Source of the DNA: Salvia splendens
Taxonomy: Eukaryota > Streptophyta > Magnoliopsida > Lamiales > Lamiaceae
Reading direction: 5' to 3'
Length of the DNA: 64,000 nt
Assembly (NCBI RefSeq): GCF_004379255.2
Contig: NW_024599239.1
Span: 1 to 64,000 of the forward strand
Under the pieces are notes generated by a model. The model was not told where the DNA came from. It saw only the letters and a list, made by a program, of their open reading frames with translations, and did no database searches. Position numbers and translations under genes: made by a program. Shown here in pieces: positions 33,828 to 48,690 of this stretch; position 1 is the stretch's first letter, and the number at the start of each line of letters is the position of its first letter.

Positions 33828-33871
33828 TTTAAGCAAATTTCGGGACGAAATTTTTGTGAAGATGGGTAGAT

Positions 33872-36670
33872 TGTAATACCCGTTTTTTTTAAATCTTTTT
33901 TAAGTTAAGTTTTTTGTTTTAAGAACGAGCGAGTGATAGACCTTGAATAAAATACCGTGTTGTTTCGATTGGTGGTGAATGAAAATAGTAAATGCTGGAA
34001 TTGTTGTTGATTAATTGTGTGGTGTAAACTGTCGACGAGATTGACGCGAGAATCGTCGATGGGAAAATTTGGGCGTTCGTTTACAATGTACTTGGAATAA
34101 CACCAAAGTACTAAAATAATAAAACACCACAATTTAATCAATGTACTAAAATTATATATATATTTGGGCCTATCACTTTTGTCTATTTATTTTCTTTTAG
34201 CCCATTTATCCTTATTCAATTGGGCCACTTTTAATATAACCATTTATTATAATCCCTATTGAGTTCCTGCAGCCAACATAAATCCCTTCTTCTAAACCCA
34301 CGTTTTTTTTCCCATCAATATCTCCACCCACAAATTTCTCTCCAACAAACAAATCTAATCTCTGCATTATATATCTCTCCCCACAACTGCATCTTTTATC
34401 AGCGGCGTTTCATAATTTCAGCACAGTTTCTTCCCTTCCAATCAAAGGTAAACTCCCTTTGATTCCACGAATACGAAACCTTCCCATTTTGATTCTGTAG
34501 CCAATTCCGTGGTATTGCAGTTTGAAACCAAGGAGAGCTGTGATTTCAATTTCCCTTGTTTGCTAGTAAACATTGTCTTCCTTGAGGTATATCCATACAT
34601 CTAAACTCTCTGCATTCCATTCCATGATTTAGTTCACATATTCACTGTAATTCTCTTGAAACTTGTTGAATGATGATACTCTCTCCTAAAGCTTCGATCT
34701 TTAATGCTTGGAAGATTTTTTTTTTTTGTTTCTCTGCAATTTCAATTCCTAAAATTCCCTTTTCTGCCTAAAATTATTTGAATCGAACAGAAAAAAAAAT
34801 GAAACAAAAGGTTTGAAATTTGGGGAAAGGGGGGGAAGAGAGATGACCGGGGTACGAAATTGTTGCTTCGGCGAAGTAATTTTGAGAGCGAGCTTGATGT
34901 TTTGATGGTTTACGGAAGAAAGACAGCAGGAGATAGAGTGAGGGATGAAGAGCAGAGAGGGATTCGAAGAATTTGAGAGAGAGAGACGAGAGTTTTTTTT
35001 TCAAAATTGAGTGAAGGACGCTGGGAGCTTAATAAAATTCGAAGTGTTCCTTTTTAGAAAAAAAAAGAGGATTTTTGTTGGGTAAGGAGGGTATACGTGG
35101 AGTGATAAGGAGGCTGGGCCACTCTTGTTTTGGACTAGTGGGTTTTAATAGAGAAAGATGAATTAGTTTGGGTAGGGAGTATACATGCTACTGACTCTCT
35201 TGTCTTTTTCTCTTTTTTTTTCTTTTATGGTTTGAGTACTATTAATTATATTATATTATGGGGTCAAGTAGCTTTAGTGTATAATAGTTCTAAGGTAGGG
35301 AATTGATATTAATATTTTGTGAATGTAGTACGTACGTGTGTTAAGATGGAATATTTCTTTTTATTCTTTGAATGAAGAGTTTGTTTTGTTGTCCCCTTCA
35401 AGAACGACGTTGGGTTGGGAGTATATGAATAAATAGTTATTTAATTGGTATGTTTCTTATGCTGCAGCAGACTAGCAGAGTATAATGTTAATTTGTTAAT
35501 CATGTCTTTAGGTGTGTTGATGGACAGATTTATTCAAGTGCTACTGTGATTATTACTTTAATTAAAAATTTACATATACTTTGCTTAGTTACAGGACAGA
35601 TTATTTATTGTTGGCAGATGACTTAAGTGATATTATGAGCCATAAAATACGAGGACTTTATTTGTGTGGACCAAGAAATGATGGGAGAATAAATTGAGCA
35701 CACACTTAGGATGCATGCATTGTTAAATTTATTATTTTGCAAAGTCTAATTTTGCATATCATGATATGTCAAAAAGGGTGAACTTGTGCACGTTGTTGCG
35801 GTTGGAACAAGAAAGTGTTGAGGAGTTAAGCATTTGAGGTGGCCTTTCTTTTTAAATAAGGACTATGTCCTAAATACTTTTTATGTGAAAGGAGGTGGAA
35901 AGTGTTTGTCTTGCCATGTTTTGTATTTGAATGAACCTATCTGAAGTGGCTATGCCATGTATGTTTAATCGAATTCGGGTCCCAGTAGGGCTGCAAACCC
36001 TGCTCGGACTAGTGTACACCCCGTAGATCGTGTGCTATCTCTTTGGAGTTGGCCGGTCTAGTGACTTGGTTCGTGGCCACGTTCCTTGTCATGTATGTTC
36101 AGATATGGTGATGGTGAATGTGGATGGAAAATGGTTGGCCAACCGAACTTGTGAAATAAATGTTTTTCTGTACTTGGGTTCTTTTAATTAAAACCCCCCA
36201 AGGTCACTTGTTTATGGCTTGACAAACTATGTTTTGGCATGTGTCCACTGAGTGCATCAAGTACTCAGCCCTGCATATTGTTTTTCTTAATGTGCAGATT
36301 GAGCGGCGATGGACGTGGAGGATGTTGAGCAGAGTTCATGGATCGTTTTGTCATGATTAATAATTGTTGGATTCGTCGTGTCTTCATACTCGGCATTTTC
36401 CGTGTCTTGAACGCTTCCGCTAAGAGTCCTTTTCTTTAGAATTGTTTATCCGTGGAGAGTCTAACTCGTTGGCAAATTGCTTTTGTCCATTCTTTATTTA
36501 CTTAGAGTTGGTATTATTGTTAGGAAAATATTATGACGTTTTCAAGGTTAATTCAGTTATTAAATTTTTGGTCAGATGTGTATGTTTTCCCCCTTTCTTC
36601 CCCGTTTCTTTAATCATCACCCAGTTATGATCAACCGTGTTTTCTATCCTTAGAAAAGGCGGGCGTGACA
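33872..36670 (+). repeat. LTR C (3' LTR of copy 2, 2,799 bp)
   Basis: Same length as LTR B and very close to it, with private changes clustered in its last ~500 bp. It ends GGGCGTGACA at 36670 against the TSD GTTGA and satellite. Confidence 0.95.
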
Positions 36671-36675
36671 GTTGA
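36671..36675. repeat. Target site duplication GTTGA, right copy
   Basis: Matches 17412-17416. Joining the two satellite flanks at this word restores a normal unit (CCGTTGATTAC) and higher-order context. Confidence 0.93.
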
Positions 36676-39600
36676 TTACAAAACACATCACTCTTAGCAT
36701 GATTTTACTTCACTGTTGTTTACAAAACACATCACTATTATTCTGATTTTACATCACTCTTGTTCACAAAACACATCACTCTTATTCTGATTTGACTTCA
36801 ATCTTGTTCACAAAACACATCACTCTTATTCTGAATTTACTTCACTCTTGTTCACAAAACACATCACTCTTATTATGATTTTACTTCACTCTTGTTCACA
36901 AAACACATCACTCTTATTATGATTTTACTTCACTGTTGTTTATAAAACACATCACTCTTATTCTGATTTTACTTCACTCTTGTTCACAAAACATATCACT
37001 CTTATTCTGATTTTACTTCACTCTTGTTTACAAAACACATCACTCTTATTTTGATTTTACTTCACTCTTGTTTACAAAACACATCACTCTTATTATGATT
37101 TTAATTCACTGTTGATTACAAAACACATCGCTCTTAGCATGATTTTACTTCACTGTTGTTTACAAAACATGTCACTCTTATTCTGATTTTACATCACTCT
37201 TGTTCACAAAACACATCACTCTTATTCTGATTTTATTTCAATCTTATTCACAAAACACATCACTCTTACTCTGATTTTACTTCACTCTTGTTTACAAAAC
37301 ACATCACTATTATTCTGATTTTATTTCACTCTTGTTTACAAAACACATCACTCTTATTTTGATTTTACTTCACTCTAGTTTACAAAACACATCAATCTTA
37401 TTATGATTTTACTTAACCGTTGATTACAAAACACATCACTCTTAGCACGATTTTACTTCACTGTTGTTTACAAAACACGTCACTATTATTCTGATTTTAC
37501 ATCACTCTTGTTCACAAAACACATCACTTTTATTCTGATTTGACTTCAATCTTGTTAACAAAACACATCACTCTTATTCTGATTTTACTTCACTCTTGTT
37601 CTCAAAACACATCACTCTTATTCTGATTTTACTTCACTCTTGTTCACAAAACATATCACTTTTATTCTGATTTTACTTCACTCTTGTTTACAAAACACAT
37701 CACTCTTATTTTGATTTTACTTCACTCTTGTTTACAAAACACATCACTTTTATTCTGATTTTACTTCGCTCTTGTTTACAAAACACATCACTCTTATTCT
37801 GATTTTACTTCACTCTTGTTTACAAAACACATCATTCTTAATCTTTTACAAAACACATCACTCTTGTTTTGATTTTACTTCACTCTTGTTTACAAAACAC
37901 ATCACTCTTATTATGATGTTACTTCACTGTTGATTACAAAACACATCACTCTTAGCATGATTTTACTTCACTGTTGTTTACAAAACACGTCACTATTATT
38001 CTGATTTTACATCACTCTTGTTCACAAAACACATCACTCTTATTCTGATTTTATTTCAATCTTGTTCACAAAACACATCACCCTTATTCTGATTTTATTT
38101 CACTCTTGTTCACAAAACACATCACTCTTATTCTGAATTTACTTCACTCTTATTTTGATTTTATTTCACTCTTGTTTACAAAACACATCACTCTTATTAT
38201 AATTTTACTTCACCATTGATTACAAAACACATCACTCTTACCATGATTTTACTTCACTGTTGTTTACAAAACACGTCACTATTATTCTGATTTTACATCA
38301 CTCTTGTTCACAAAACACATCACTCTTATTCTGATTTGACTTCAATCTTGTTCACAAAACACATCACTCTTATTCTGAATTTACTTCACTCTTGTTCACA
38401 AAACACATCACTCTTATTCTGATTTTACTTCACTCTTGTTCACAAAACACATCACTCTTATTCTGATTTTACTTCACTCTTGTTCACAAAACATATCACT
38501 CTTATTCTGATTTTACTTCACTCTTGTTTACAAAATACATCACTCTTATTTTGATTTTACTTCACTCTTGTTTACAAAACACATCACTCTTATTATGATT
38601 TTACTTCACTGTTGATTACCAAACACATCGCTCTTAGCATGATTTTACTTCACTGTTGTTTACAAAACACGTCACTATTATTCTGATTTTACATCACTCT
38701 TGTTCACAAAACACATCACTCTTATTCTGATTTTATTTCAATCTTGTTCACAAAACACATCACTCTTACTCTGATTTTACTTCACTCTTGTTTACAAAAC
38801 ACATCACTATTATTCTGATTTTATTTCACTCTTGTTTACAAAACACATCACTCTTATTTTCATTTTACTTCACTCTTGTTTACAAAACACATCAATCTTA
38901 TTATGATTTTACTTCACCGTTGATTACAAAACACATCATTCTTAGCATGATTTTACTTCACTGTTGTTTACAAAACACGTCACTATTATTCTGATTTTAC
39001 ATCACTCTTGTTCACAAAACACATCACTCTTATTCTGATTTGACTTCAATCTTGTTAACAAAACACATCACTCTTATTCTGATTTTACTTCACTCTTGTT
39101 TACAAAACACATCACTCTTATTATGATTTTACTTCACTGTTGATTACCAAACACATCACTCTTAGCATGATTTTACTTCACTGTTGTTTACAAAACACTT
39201 CACTATTATTCTGATTTTACATCACTATTGTTCACAAAACACATCACTCTTATTCTGATTTTATTTCAATCTTGTTCACAAAACACATCACCCTTATTCT
39301 GAATTTACTTCACTCTTGTTAACAAAACACATCACTCTTATTCTGAATTTACTTCACTCTTGTTCACAAAACACATCACTCTTATTTTGATTTTACTTCA
39401 CTCTTGTGTACAAAACACATCACTCTTATTATTATTTTACTTCACCGTTGATTACAAAACACATCACTCTTACCATGATTTTACTTCACTGTTGTTTACA
39501 AAACACGTCACTATTATTCTGATTTTACATCACTCTTGTTCACAAAACACATCACTCTTATTCTGATTTGACTTCAATCTTGTTCACAAAACACATCACT

Positions 39601-42600
39601 CTTATTCTGAATTTACTTCACTCTTGTTTACAAAACACATCACTCTTATTCTAATTTTACTTCTCTCTTGTTCACAAAACACATCACTCTTATTCTGATT
39701 TTACTTCACTCTTGTTCACAAAACATATCACTCTTATTCTGATTTTACTTCACTCTTGTTTACAAAACACATCACTCTTATTTTGATTTTACTTCACTCT
39801 TGTTTACAAAACACTTCACTCTAATTATGATTTTACTTCACTGTTGATTACAAAACACATCGCTCTTAGCATGATTTTACTTCACTGTTGTTTACAAAAC
39901 ACGTCACTATTATTCTGATTTTACATCACTCTTGTTCACAAAACACATCACTCTTATTCTGATTTTATTTCAATCTTATTCACAAAACACATCACTCTTA
40001 ATCTGATTTTACTTCACTCTTGTTTACAAAACACATCACTATTATTCTGATTTTATTTCTCTCTTGTTTACAAAACACATCACTCTTATTTTGATTTTAC
40101 TTCACTCTTATTTACAAAACACATCAATCTTATTATGATTTTACTTCACCGTTGATTACAAAACACATCACTCTTAGCATGATTTTACTTCACTGTTGTT
40201 TACAAAACACGTCACTATTATGCTGATTTTACATCACTCTTGTTCACAAAACACATCACTCTTATTCTGAATTGACTTCAATCTTGTTAACAAAACACAT
40301 CACTCTTATTCTGATTTTACTTCACTCTTGTTCTCAAAACACATCACTCTTATTCTGATTTTACTTCACTCTTGTTCACAAAACATATCACTCTTATTCT
40401 GATTTTACTTCACTCTTGTTTACAAAACACATCACTCTTATTCTGATTTTACTTCACTCTTGTTTACAAAACACATCACTCTTATTATGATTTTACTTCA
40501 CTGTTGATTACAAAACACATCGCTCTTAGCATGATTTTACTTCACTGTTGTTTACAAAACACGTCACTATTATTCTGATTTTACATCACTCTTGTTCACA
40601 AAACACATCACTCTTATTCTGAATTTACTTCACTCTTGTTCACAAAACACATCACTCTTATTCTGATTTTATTTCAATCTTGTTCACAAAACACATCACC
40701 CTTATTCTGAATTTACTTCACTCTTGTTAACAAAACACATCACTCTTATTCTGAATTTACTTAACTCTTGTTCACAAAACACATCACTCTTATTTTGATT
40801 TTACTTCACTCTTGTGTACAAAACACATCACTCTTATTATTATTTTACTTCACCGTTGATTACAAAACACATCACTCTTACCATGATTTTACTTAACTGT
40901 TGTTTACAAAACACGTCACTATTATTCTGATTTTACATCACTCTTGTTCACAAAACACATCACTCTTATTCTGATTTGACTTCAATCTTGTTCACAAAAC
41001 ACATCACTCTTATTCTGAATTTACTTCACTCTTGTTCACAAAACACATCACTCTTATTCTGATTTCACTTCACTCTTGTTCACAAAACACATCACTCTTA
41101 TTCTGATTTTACTTCACTCTTGTTCACAAAACATATCACTCTTATTCTGATTTTACTTCACTCTTGTTCACAAAACACATCACTCTTATTCTGATTTTAC
41201 TTCACTCTTGTTCACAAAACACATCACTCTTATTCTGATTTTACTTCACTCTTGTTCACAAAACATATCACTCTTATTCTGATTTTACTTCACTCTTGTT
41301 TACAAAACACATCACTCTTATTTTGATTTTACTTCACTCTTGTTTACAAAACACTTCACTCTAATTATGATTTTACTTCACTGTTGATTACAAAACACAT
41401 CGCTCTTAGCATGATTTTACTTCACTGTTGTTTACAAAACACGTCACTATTATTCTGATTTTACATCACTCTTGTTCACAAAACACATCACTCTTATTCT
41501 GATTTTATTTCAATCTTGTTCACAAAACACATCACTCTTACTCTGATTTTACTTCACTCTTGTTTACAAAACACATCACTATTATTCTGATTTTATTTCT
41601 CTCTTGTTTACAAAACACATCACTCTTATTTTGATTTTACTTCACTCTTATTTACAAAACACATCAATCTTATTATGATTTTACTTCACCGTTGATTACA
41701 AAACACATCACTCTTAGCATGATTTTACTTCACTGTTGTTTACAAAACACGTCACTATTATGCTGATTTTACATCACTCTTGTTCACAAAACACATCACT
41801 CTTATTCTGAATTGACTTCAATCTTGTTAACAAAACACATCACTCTTATTCTGATTTTACTTCACTCTTGTTCTCAAAACACATCACTCTTATTCTGATT
41901 TTACTTCACTCTTGTTCACAAAACATATCACTCTTATTTTGATTTTACTTCACTCTTATTTACAAAACACATCACTGTTATTCTGATCTTACTTCGCTCT
42001 TGTTTACAAAACACATCACTCTTATTCTGATTTTACTTCACTCTTGTTTACAAAACACATCACTATTATTCTGATTTTATTTCTCTCTTGTTTACAAAAC
42101 ACATCACTCTTATTTTGATTTTACTTCACTCTTATTTACAAAACACATCAATCTTATTATGATTTTACTTCACCGTTGATTACAAAACACATCACTCTTA
42201 GCATGATTTTACTTCACTGTTGTTTACAAAACACGTCACTATTATGCTGATTTTACATCACTCTTGTTCACAAAACACATCACTCTTATTCTGAATTGAC
42301 TTCAATCTTGTTAACAAAACACATCACTCTTATTCTGATTTTACTTCACTCTTGTTCTCAAAACACATCACTCTTATTCTGATTTTACTTCACTCTTGTT
42401 CACAAAACATATCACTCTTATTCTGATTTTACTTCACTCTTGTTAACAAAACACATCACTCTTATTCTGATTTTACTTCACTCTTGTTTACAAAACACAT
42501 CACTCTTATTATGATTTTACTTCACTGTTGATTACAAAACACATCGCTCTTAGCATGATTTTACTTCACTGTTGTTTACAAAACACGTCACTATTATTCT

Positions 42601-45600
42601 GATTTTACATCACTCTTGTTCACAAAACACATCACTCTTATTCTGAATTTACTTCACTCTTGTTCACAAAACACATCACTCTTATTCTGATTTTACTTCA
42701 CTCTTGTTCACAAAACATATCACTCTTATTCTGATTTTACTTCACTCTTGTTTACAAAACACATCACTCTTATTTTGATTTTACTTCACTCTTGTTTACA
42801 AAACACTTCACTCTAATTATGATTTTACTTCACTGTTGATTACAAAACACATCGCTCTTAGCATGATTTTACTTCACTGTTGTTTACAAAACACGTCACT
42901 ATTATTCTGATTTTACATCACTCTTGTTCACAAAACACATCACTCTTATTCTGATTTTATTTCAATCTTGTTCACAAAACACATCACTCTTACTCTGATT
43001 TTACTTCACTCTTGTTTACAAAACACATCACTATTATTCTGATTTTATTTCTCTCTTGTTTACAAAACACATCACTCTTATTTTGATTTTACTTCACTCT
43101 TATTTACAAAACACATCAATCTTATTATGATTTTACTTCACCGTTGATTACAAAACACATCACTCTTAGCATGATTTTACTTCACTGTTGTTTACAAAAC
43201 ACGTCACTATTATGCTGATTTTACATCACTCTTGTTCACAAAACACATCACTCTTATTCTGAATTGACTTCAATCTTGTTAACAAAACACATCACTCTTA
43301 TTCTGATTTTACTTCACTCTTGTTCTCAAAACACATCACTCTTATTCTGATTTTACTTCACTCTTGTTCACAAAACATATCACTCTTATTTTGATTTTAC
43401 TTCACTCTTATTTACAAAACACATCACTGTTATTCTGATCTTACTTCGCTCTTGTTTACAAAACACATCACTCTTATTCTGATTTTACTTCACTCTTGTT
43501 TACAAAACACATCACTATTATTCTGATTTTATTTCTCTCTTGTTTACAAAACACATCACTCTTATTTGATTTTACTTCACTCTTATTTACAAAACACATC
43601 AATCTTATTATGATTTTACTTCACCGTTGATTACAAAACACATCACTCTTAGCATGATTTTACTTCACTGTTGTTTACAAAACACGTCACTATTATGTTG
43701 ATTTTACATCACTCTTGTTCACAAAACACATCACTCTTATTCTGAATTGACTTCAATCTTGTTAACAAAACACATCACTCTTATTCTGATTTTACTTCAC
43801 TCTTGTTCTCAAAACACATCACTCTTATTCTGATTTTACTTCACTCTTGTTCACAAAACATATCACTCTTATTCTGATTTTACTTCACTCTTGTTAACAA
43901 AACACATCACTCTTATTCTGATTTTACTTCACTCTTGTTTACAAAACACATCACTCTTATTATGATTTTACTTCACTGTTGATTACAAAACACATCGCTC
44001 TTAGCATGATTTTACTTCACTGTTGTTTACAAAACACGTCACTATTATTCTGATTTTACATCACTCTTGTTCACAAAACACATCACTCTTATTCTGAATT
44101 TACTTCACTCTTGTTCACAAAACACATCACTCTTATTCTGATTTTATTTCAATCTTGTTCACAAAACACATCACCCTTATTCTGAATTTACTTCACTCTT
44201 GTTAACAAAACACATCACTCTTATTCTGAATTTACTTCACTCTTGTTCACAAAACACATCACTCTTATTTTGATTTTACTTCACTCTTGTGTACAAAACA
44301 CATCACTCTTATTATTATTTTACTTCACCGTTGATTACAAAACACATCACTCTTACCATGATTTTACTTCACTGTTGTTTACAAAACACGTCACTATTAT
44401 TCTGATTTTACATCACTCTTGTTCACAAAACACATCACTCTTATTCTGATTTGACTTCAATCTTGTTCACAAAACACATCACTCTTATTCTGAATTTACT
44501 TCACTCTTGTTCACAAAACACATCACTCTTATTCTGATTTTACTTCACTCTTGTTCACAAAACACATCACTCTTATTCTGATTTTACTTCACTCTTGTTC
44601 ACAAAACATATCACTCTTATTCTGATTTTACTTCACTCTTGTTTACAAAACACATCACTCTTATTTTGATTTTACTTCACTCTTGTTTACAAAACACATC
44701 ACTCTTATTATGATTTTACTTCACTGTTGATTACAAAACACATCGCTCTTAGCATGATTTTACTTCACTGTTGTTTACAAAACACGTCACTATTATTCTG
44801 ATTTTACATCACTCTTGTTCACAAAACACATCACTCTTATTCTGATTTTATTTCAATCTTGTTCACAAAACACATCACTCTTACTCTGATTTTACTTCAC
44901 TCTTGTTTACAAAACACATCACTATTATTCTGATTTTATTTCTCTCTTGTTTACAAAACACATCACTCTTATTTTGATTTTACTTCACTCTTATTTACAA
45001 AACACATCAATCTTATTATGATTTTACTTCACCGTTGATTACAAAACACATCACTCTTAGCATGATTTTACTTCACTGTTGTTTACAAAACACGTCACTA
45101 TTATTCTGATTTTACATCACTCTTGTTCACAAAACACATCACTCTTATTCTGATTTTACTTCACTCTTGTTCTCAAAACACATCACTCTTATTCTGATTT
45201 TACTTCACTCTTGTTCACAAAACATATCACTCTTATTCTGATTTTACTTCACTCTTGTTTACAAAACACATCACTCTTATTCTGATTTTACTTCACTCTT
45301 GTTTACAAAACACATCACTCTTATTATGATTTTACTTCACTGTTGATTACAAAACACATCGCTCTTAGCATGATTTTACTTCACTGTTGTTTACAAAACA
45401 CGTCACTATTATTCTGATTTTACATCACTCTTGTTCACAAAACACATCACTCTTATTCTGAATTTACTTCACTCTTGTTCACAAAACACATCACTCTTAT
45501 TCTGATTTTATTTCAATCTTGTTCACAAAACACATCACCCTTATTCTGAATTTACTTCACTCTTGTTAACAAAACACATCACTCTTATTCTGAATTTACT

Positions 45601-48310
45601 TCACTCTTGTTCACAAAACACATCACTCTTATTTTGATTTTACTTCACTCTTGTGTACAAAACACATCACTCTTATTCTGATTTTACTTCACTCTTGTGT
45701 ACAAAACACATCACTCTTATTATTATTTTACTTCACCGTTGATTACAAAACACATCACTCTTACCATGATTTTACTTCACTGTTGTTTACAAAACACGTC
45801 ACTATTATTCTGATTTTACATCACTCTTGTTCACAAAACACATCACTCTTATTCTGATTTGACTTCAATCTTGTTCACAAAACACATCACTCTTATTCTG
45901 AATTTACTTCACTCTTGTTCACAAAACACATCACTCTTATTCTGATTTTACTTCACTCTTGTTCACAAAACACATCACTCTTATTCTGATTTTACTTCAC
46001 TCTTGTTCACAAACATATCACTCTTATTCTGATTTTACTTCACTCTTGTTTACAAAACACATCACTCTTATTTTGATTTTACTTCACTCTTGTTTACAAA
46101 ACACATCACTCTTATTATGATTTTACTTCACTGTTGATTACAAAACACATCGCTCTTAGCATGATTTTACTTCACTGTTGTTTACAAAACACGTCACTAT
46201 TATTCTGATTTTACATCACTCTTGTTCACAAAACACATCACTCTTATTCTGATTTTATTTCAATCTTGTTCACAAAACACATCACTCTTACTCTGATTTT
46301 ACTTCACTCTTGTTTACAAAACACATCACTATTATTCTGATTTTATTTCTCTCTTGTTTACAAAACACATCACTCTTATTTTGATTTTACTTCACTCTTA
46401 TTTACAAAACACATCAATCTTATTATGATTTTACTTCACCGTTGATTACAAAACACATCACTCTTAGCATGATTTTACTTCACTGTTGTTTACAAAACAC
46501 GTCACTATTATTCTGATTTTACATCACTCTTGTTCACAAAACACATCACTCTTATTCTGATTTACTTCACTCTTGTTCACAAAACACATCACTCTTATTC
46601 TGATTTTACTTCACTCTTGTTCACAAAACATATCACTCTTATTCTGATTTTACTTCACTCTTGTTTACAAAACACATCACTCTTATTTTGATTTTACTTC
46701 ACTCTTGTTTACAAAACACATCACTCTTATTATGATTTTACTTCACTGTTGATTACAAAACACATCGCTCTTAGCATGATTTTACTTCACTGTTGTTTAC
46801 AAAACACGTCACTATTATTCTGATTTTACATCACTCTTGTTCACAAAACATATCACTCTTATTCTGATTTTATTTCAATCTTGTTCACAAAACACATCAC
46901 TCTTACTCTGATTTTACTTCACTCTTGTTTACAAAACACATCACTATTATTCTGATTTTATTTCTCTCTTGTTTACAAAACACATCACTCTTATTTTGAT
47001 TTTACTTCACTCTTATTTACAAAACACATCAATCTTATTATGATTTTACTTCACCGTTGATTACAAAACACATCACTCTTAGCATGATTTTACTTCACTG
47101 TTGTTTACAAAACACGTCACTATTATTCTGATTTTACATCACTCTTGTTCACAAAACACATCACTCTTATTCTGATTTTACTTCACTCTTGTTCTCAAAA
47201 CACATCACTCTTATTCTGATTTTACTTCACTCTTGTTCACAAAACATATCACTCTTATTCTGATTTTACTTCACTCTTGTTTACAAAACACATCACTCTT
47301 ATTCTGATTTTACTTCACTCTTGTTTACAAAACACATCACTCTTATTATGATTTTACTTCACTGTTGATTACAAAACACATCGCTCTTAGCATGATTTTA
47401 CTTCACTGTTGTTTACAAAACACGTCACTATTATTCTGATTTTACATCACTCTTGTTCACAAAACACATCACTCTTATTCTGAATTTACTTCACTCTTGT
47501 TCACAAAACACATCACTCTTATTCTGATTTTATTTCAATCTTGTTCACAAAACACATCACCCTTATTCTGAATTTACTTCACTCTTGTTAACAAAACACA
47601 TCACTCTTATTCTGATTTACTTCACTCTTGTTCACAAAACACATCACTCTTATTTTGATTTTACTTCACTCTTGTGTACAAAACACATCACTCTTATTAT
47701 TATTTTACTTCACCGTTGATTACAAAACACATCACTCTTACCATGATTTTACTTCACTGTTGTTTACAAAACACGTCACTATTATTCTGATTTTACATCA
47801 CTCTTGTTCACAAAACACATCACTCTTATTCTGATTTGACTTCAATCTTGTTCACAAAACACATCACTCTTATTCTGAATTTACTTCACTCTTGTTCACA
47901 AAACACATCACTCTTATTCTGATTTTACTTCACTCTTGTTCACAAAACACATCACTCTTATTCTGATTTTACTTCACTCTTGTTCACAAAACATATCACT
48001 CTTATTCTGATTTTACTTCACTCTTGTTTACAAAACACATCACTCTTATTTTGATTTTACTTCACTCTTGTTTACAAAACACATCACTCTTATTATGATT
48101 TTACTTCACTGTTGATTACAAAACACATCGCTCTTAGCATGATTTTACTTCACTGTTGTTTACAAAACACGTCACTATTATTCTGATTTTACATCACTCT
48201 TGTTCACAAAACACATCACTCTTATTCTGATTTTATTTCAATCTTGTTCACAAAACACATCACTCTTACTCTGATTTTACTTCACTCTTGTTTACAAAAC
48301 ACATCACTAT
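36676..48310. repeat. 44-bp satellite array with 1,408-bp higher-order repeats
   Basis: The same subfamily as the left blocks (ACACGTCAC, TTAGCATG and TTTCAATC variants). A rare variant, CTTGTGTAC, marks positions 39406, 40814, 44289, 45653, 45697 and 47674. Two intervals (39406-40814 and 44289-45697) are exactly 1,408 bp, or 32 units; 44289-45653 is 31 units. 45653/45697 is a one-unit duplication. Markers such as TATTATGCTG near 40218, 41758, 42244 and 43211 show further block shuffling. No genes. Confidence 0.95.
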
Positions 48311-48690
48311 TATTCTGATTTTATTCTCTCTTGTTTACAAAACACATCACTCTTATTTGATTTTACTTCACTCTATTTACAAAACACATCAATCTTATTA
48401 TGATTTTACTTCACCGTTGATTACAAAACACATCACTCTTAGCATGATTTTACTTCACTTTGTTTACAAAACACGTCACTATTATTCTGATTTTACATCA
48501 CTCTTGTTCACAAAACACATCACTCTTATTCTGAATTGACTTCAATCTTGTTAACAAAACACATCACTCTTATTCTGATTTTAACTTCACTCTTGTTCTC
48601 AAAACACATCACTCTTATTCTGATTTACTTCACTCTATGTTCACAAACATATCACTCTTATTCTGATTTTACTTTTACTCTTGTTTACAA
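48311..48690. repeat. Irregular satellite transition zone
   Basis: About 380 bp in which many units carry single-base insertions or deletions (TTATTCTCTC, CTCTATTTAC, CACTTTGTTTAC, TTTTAACTTC, CTCTATGTTC, CTTTTACTC). Neighbouring kilobases are almost free of such changes. It divides the subfamily to the left from the different subfamily to the right. Confidence 0.8.

Larger units (their letters stand above)
17417..36670 (+). mobile_element. Tandem Ty3/gypsy element: LTR-internal-LTR-internal-LTR
   Basis: A 19,254-bp plus-strand structure with one 5-bp TSD outside and three LTRs (17417-20234, 25663-28461, 33872-36670) around two internal regions. The central LTR serves as 3' LTR of copy 1 and 5' LTR of copy 2. 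Both copies share a gag stop and an integrase active-site change but carry different later lesions, so the duplication is real and followed insertion. The simplest origin is unequal crossing-over between the two LTRs of a single element. It is related to the minus-strand element through pol, the primer site and one LTR block, but is a distinct family. No copy can encode a complete set of proteins. Confidence 0.93.
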
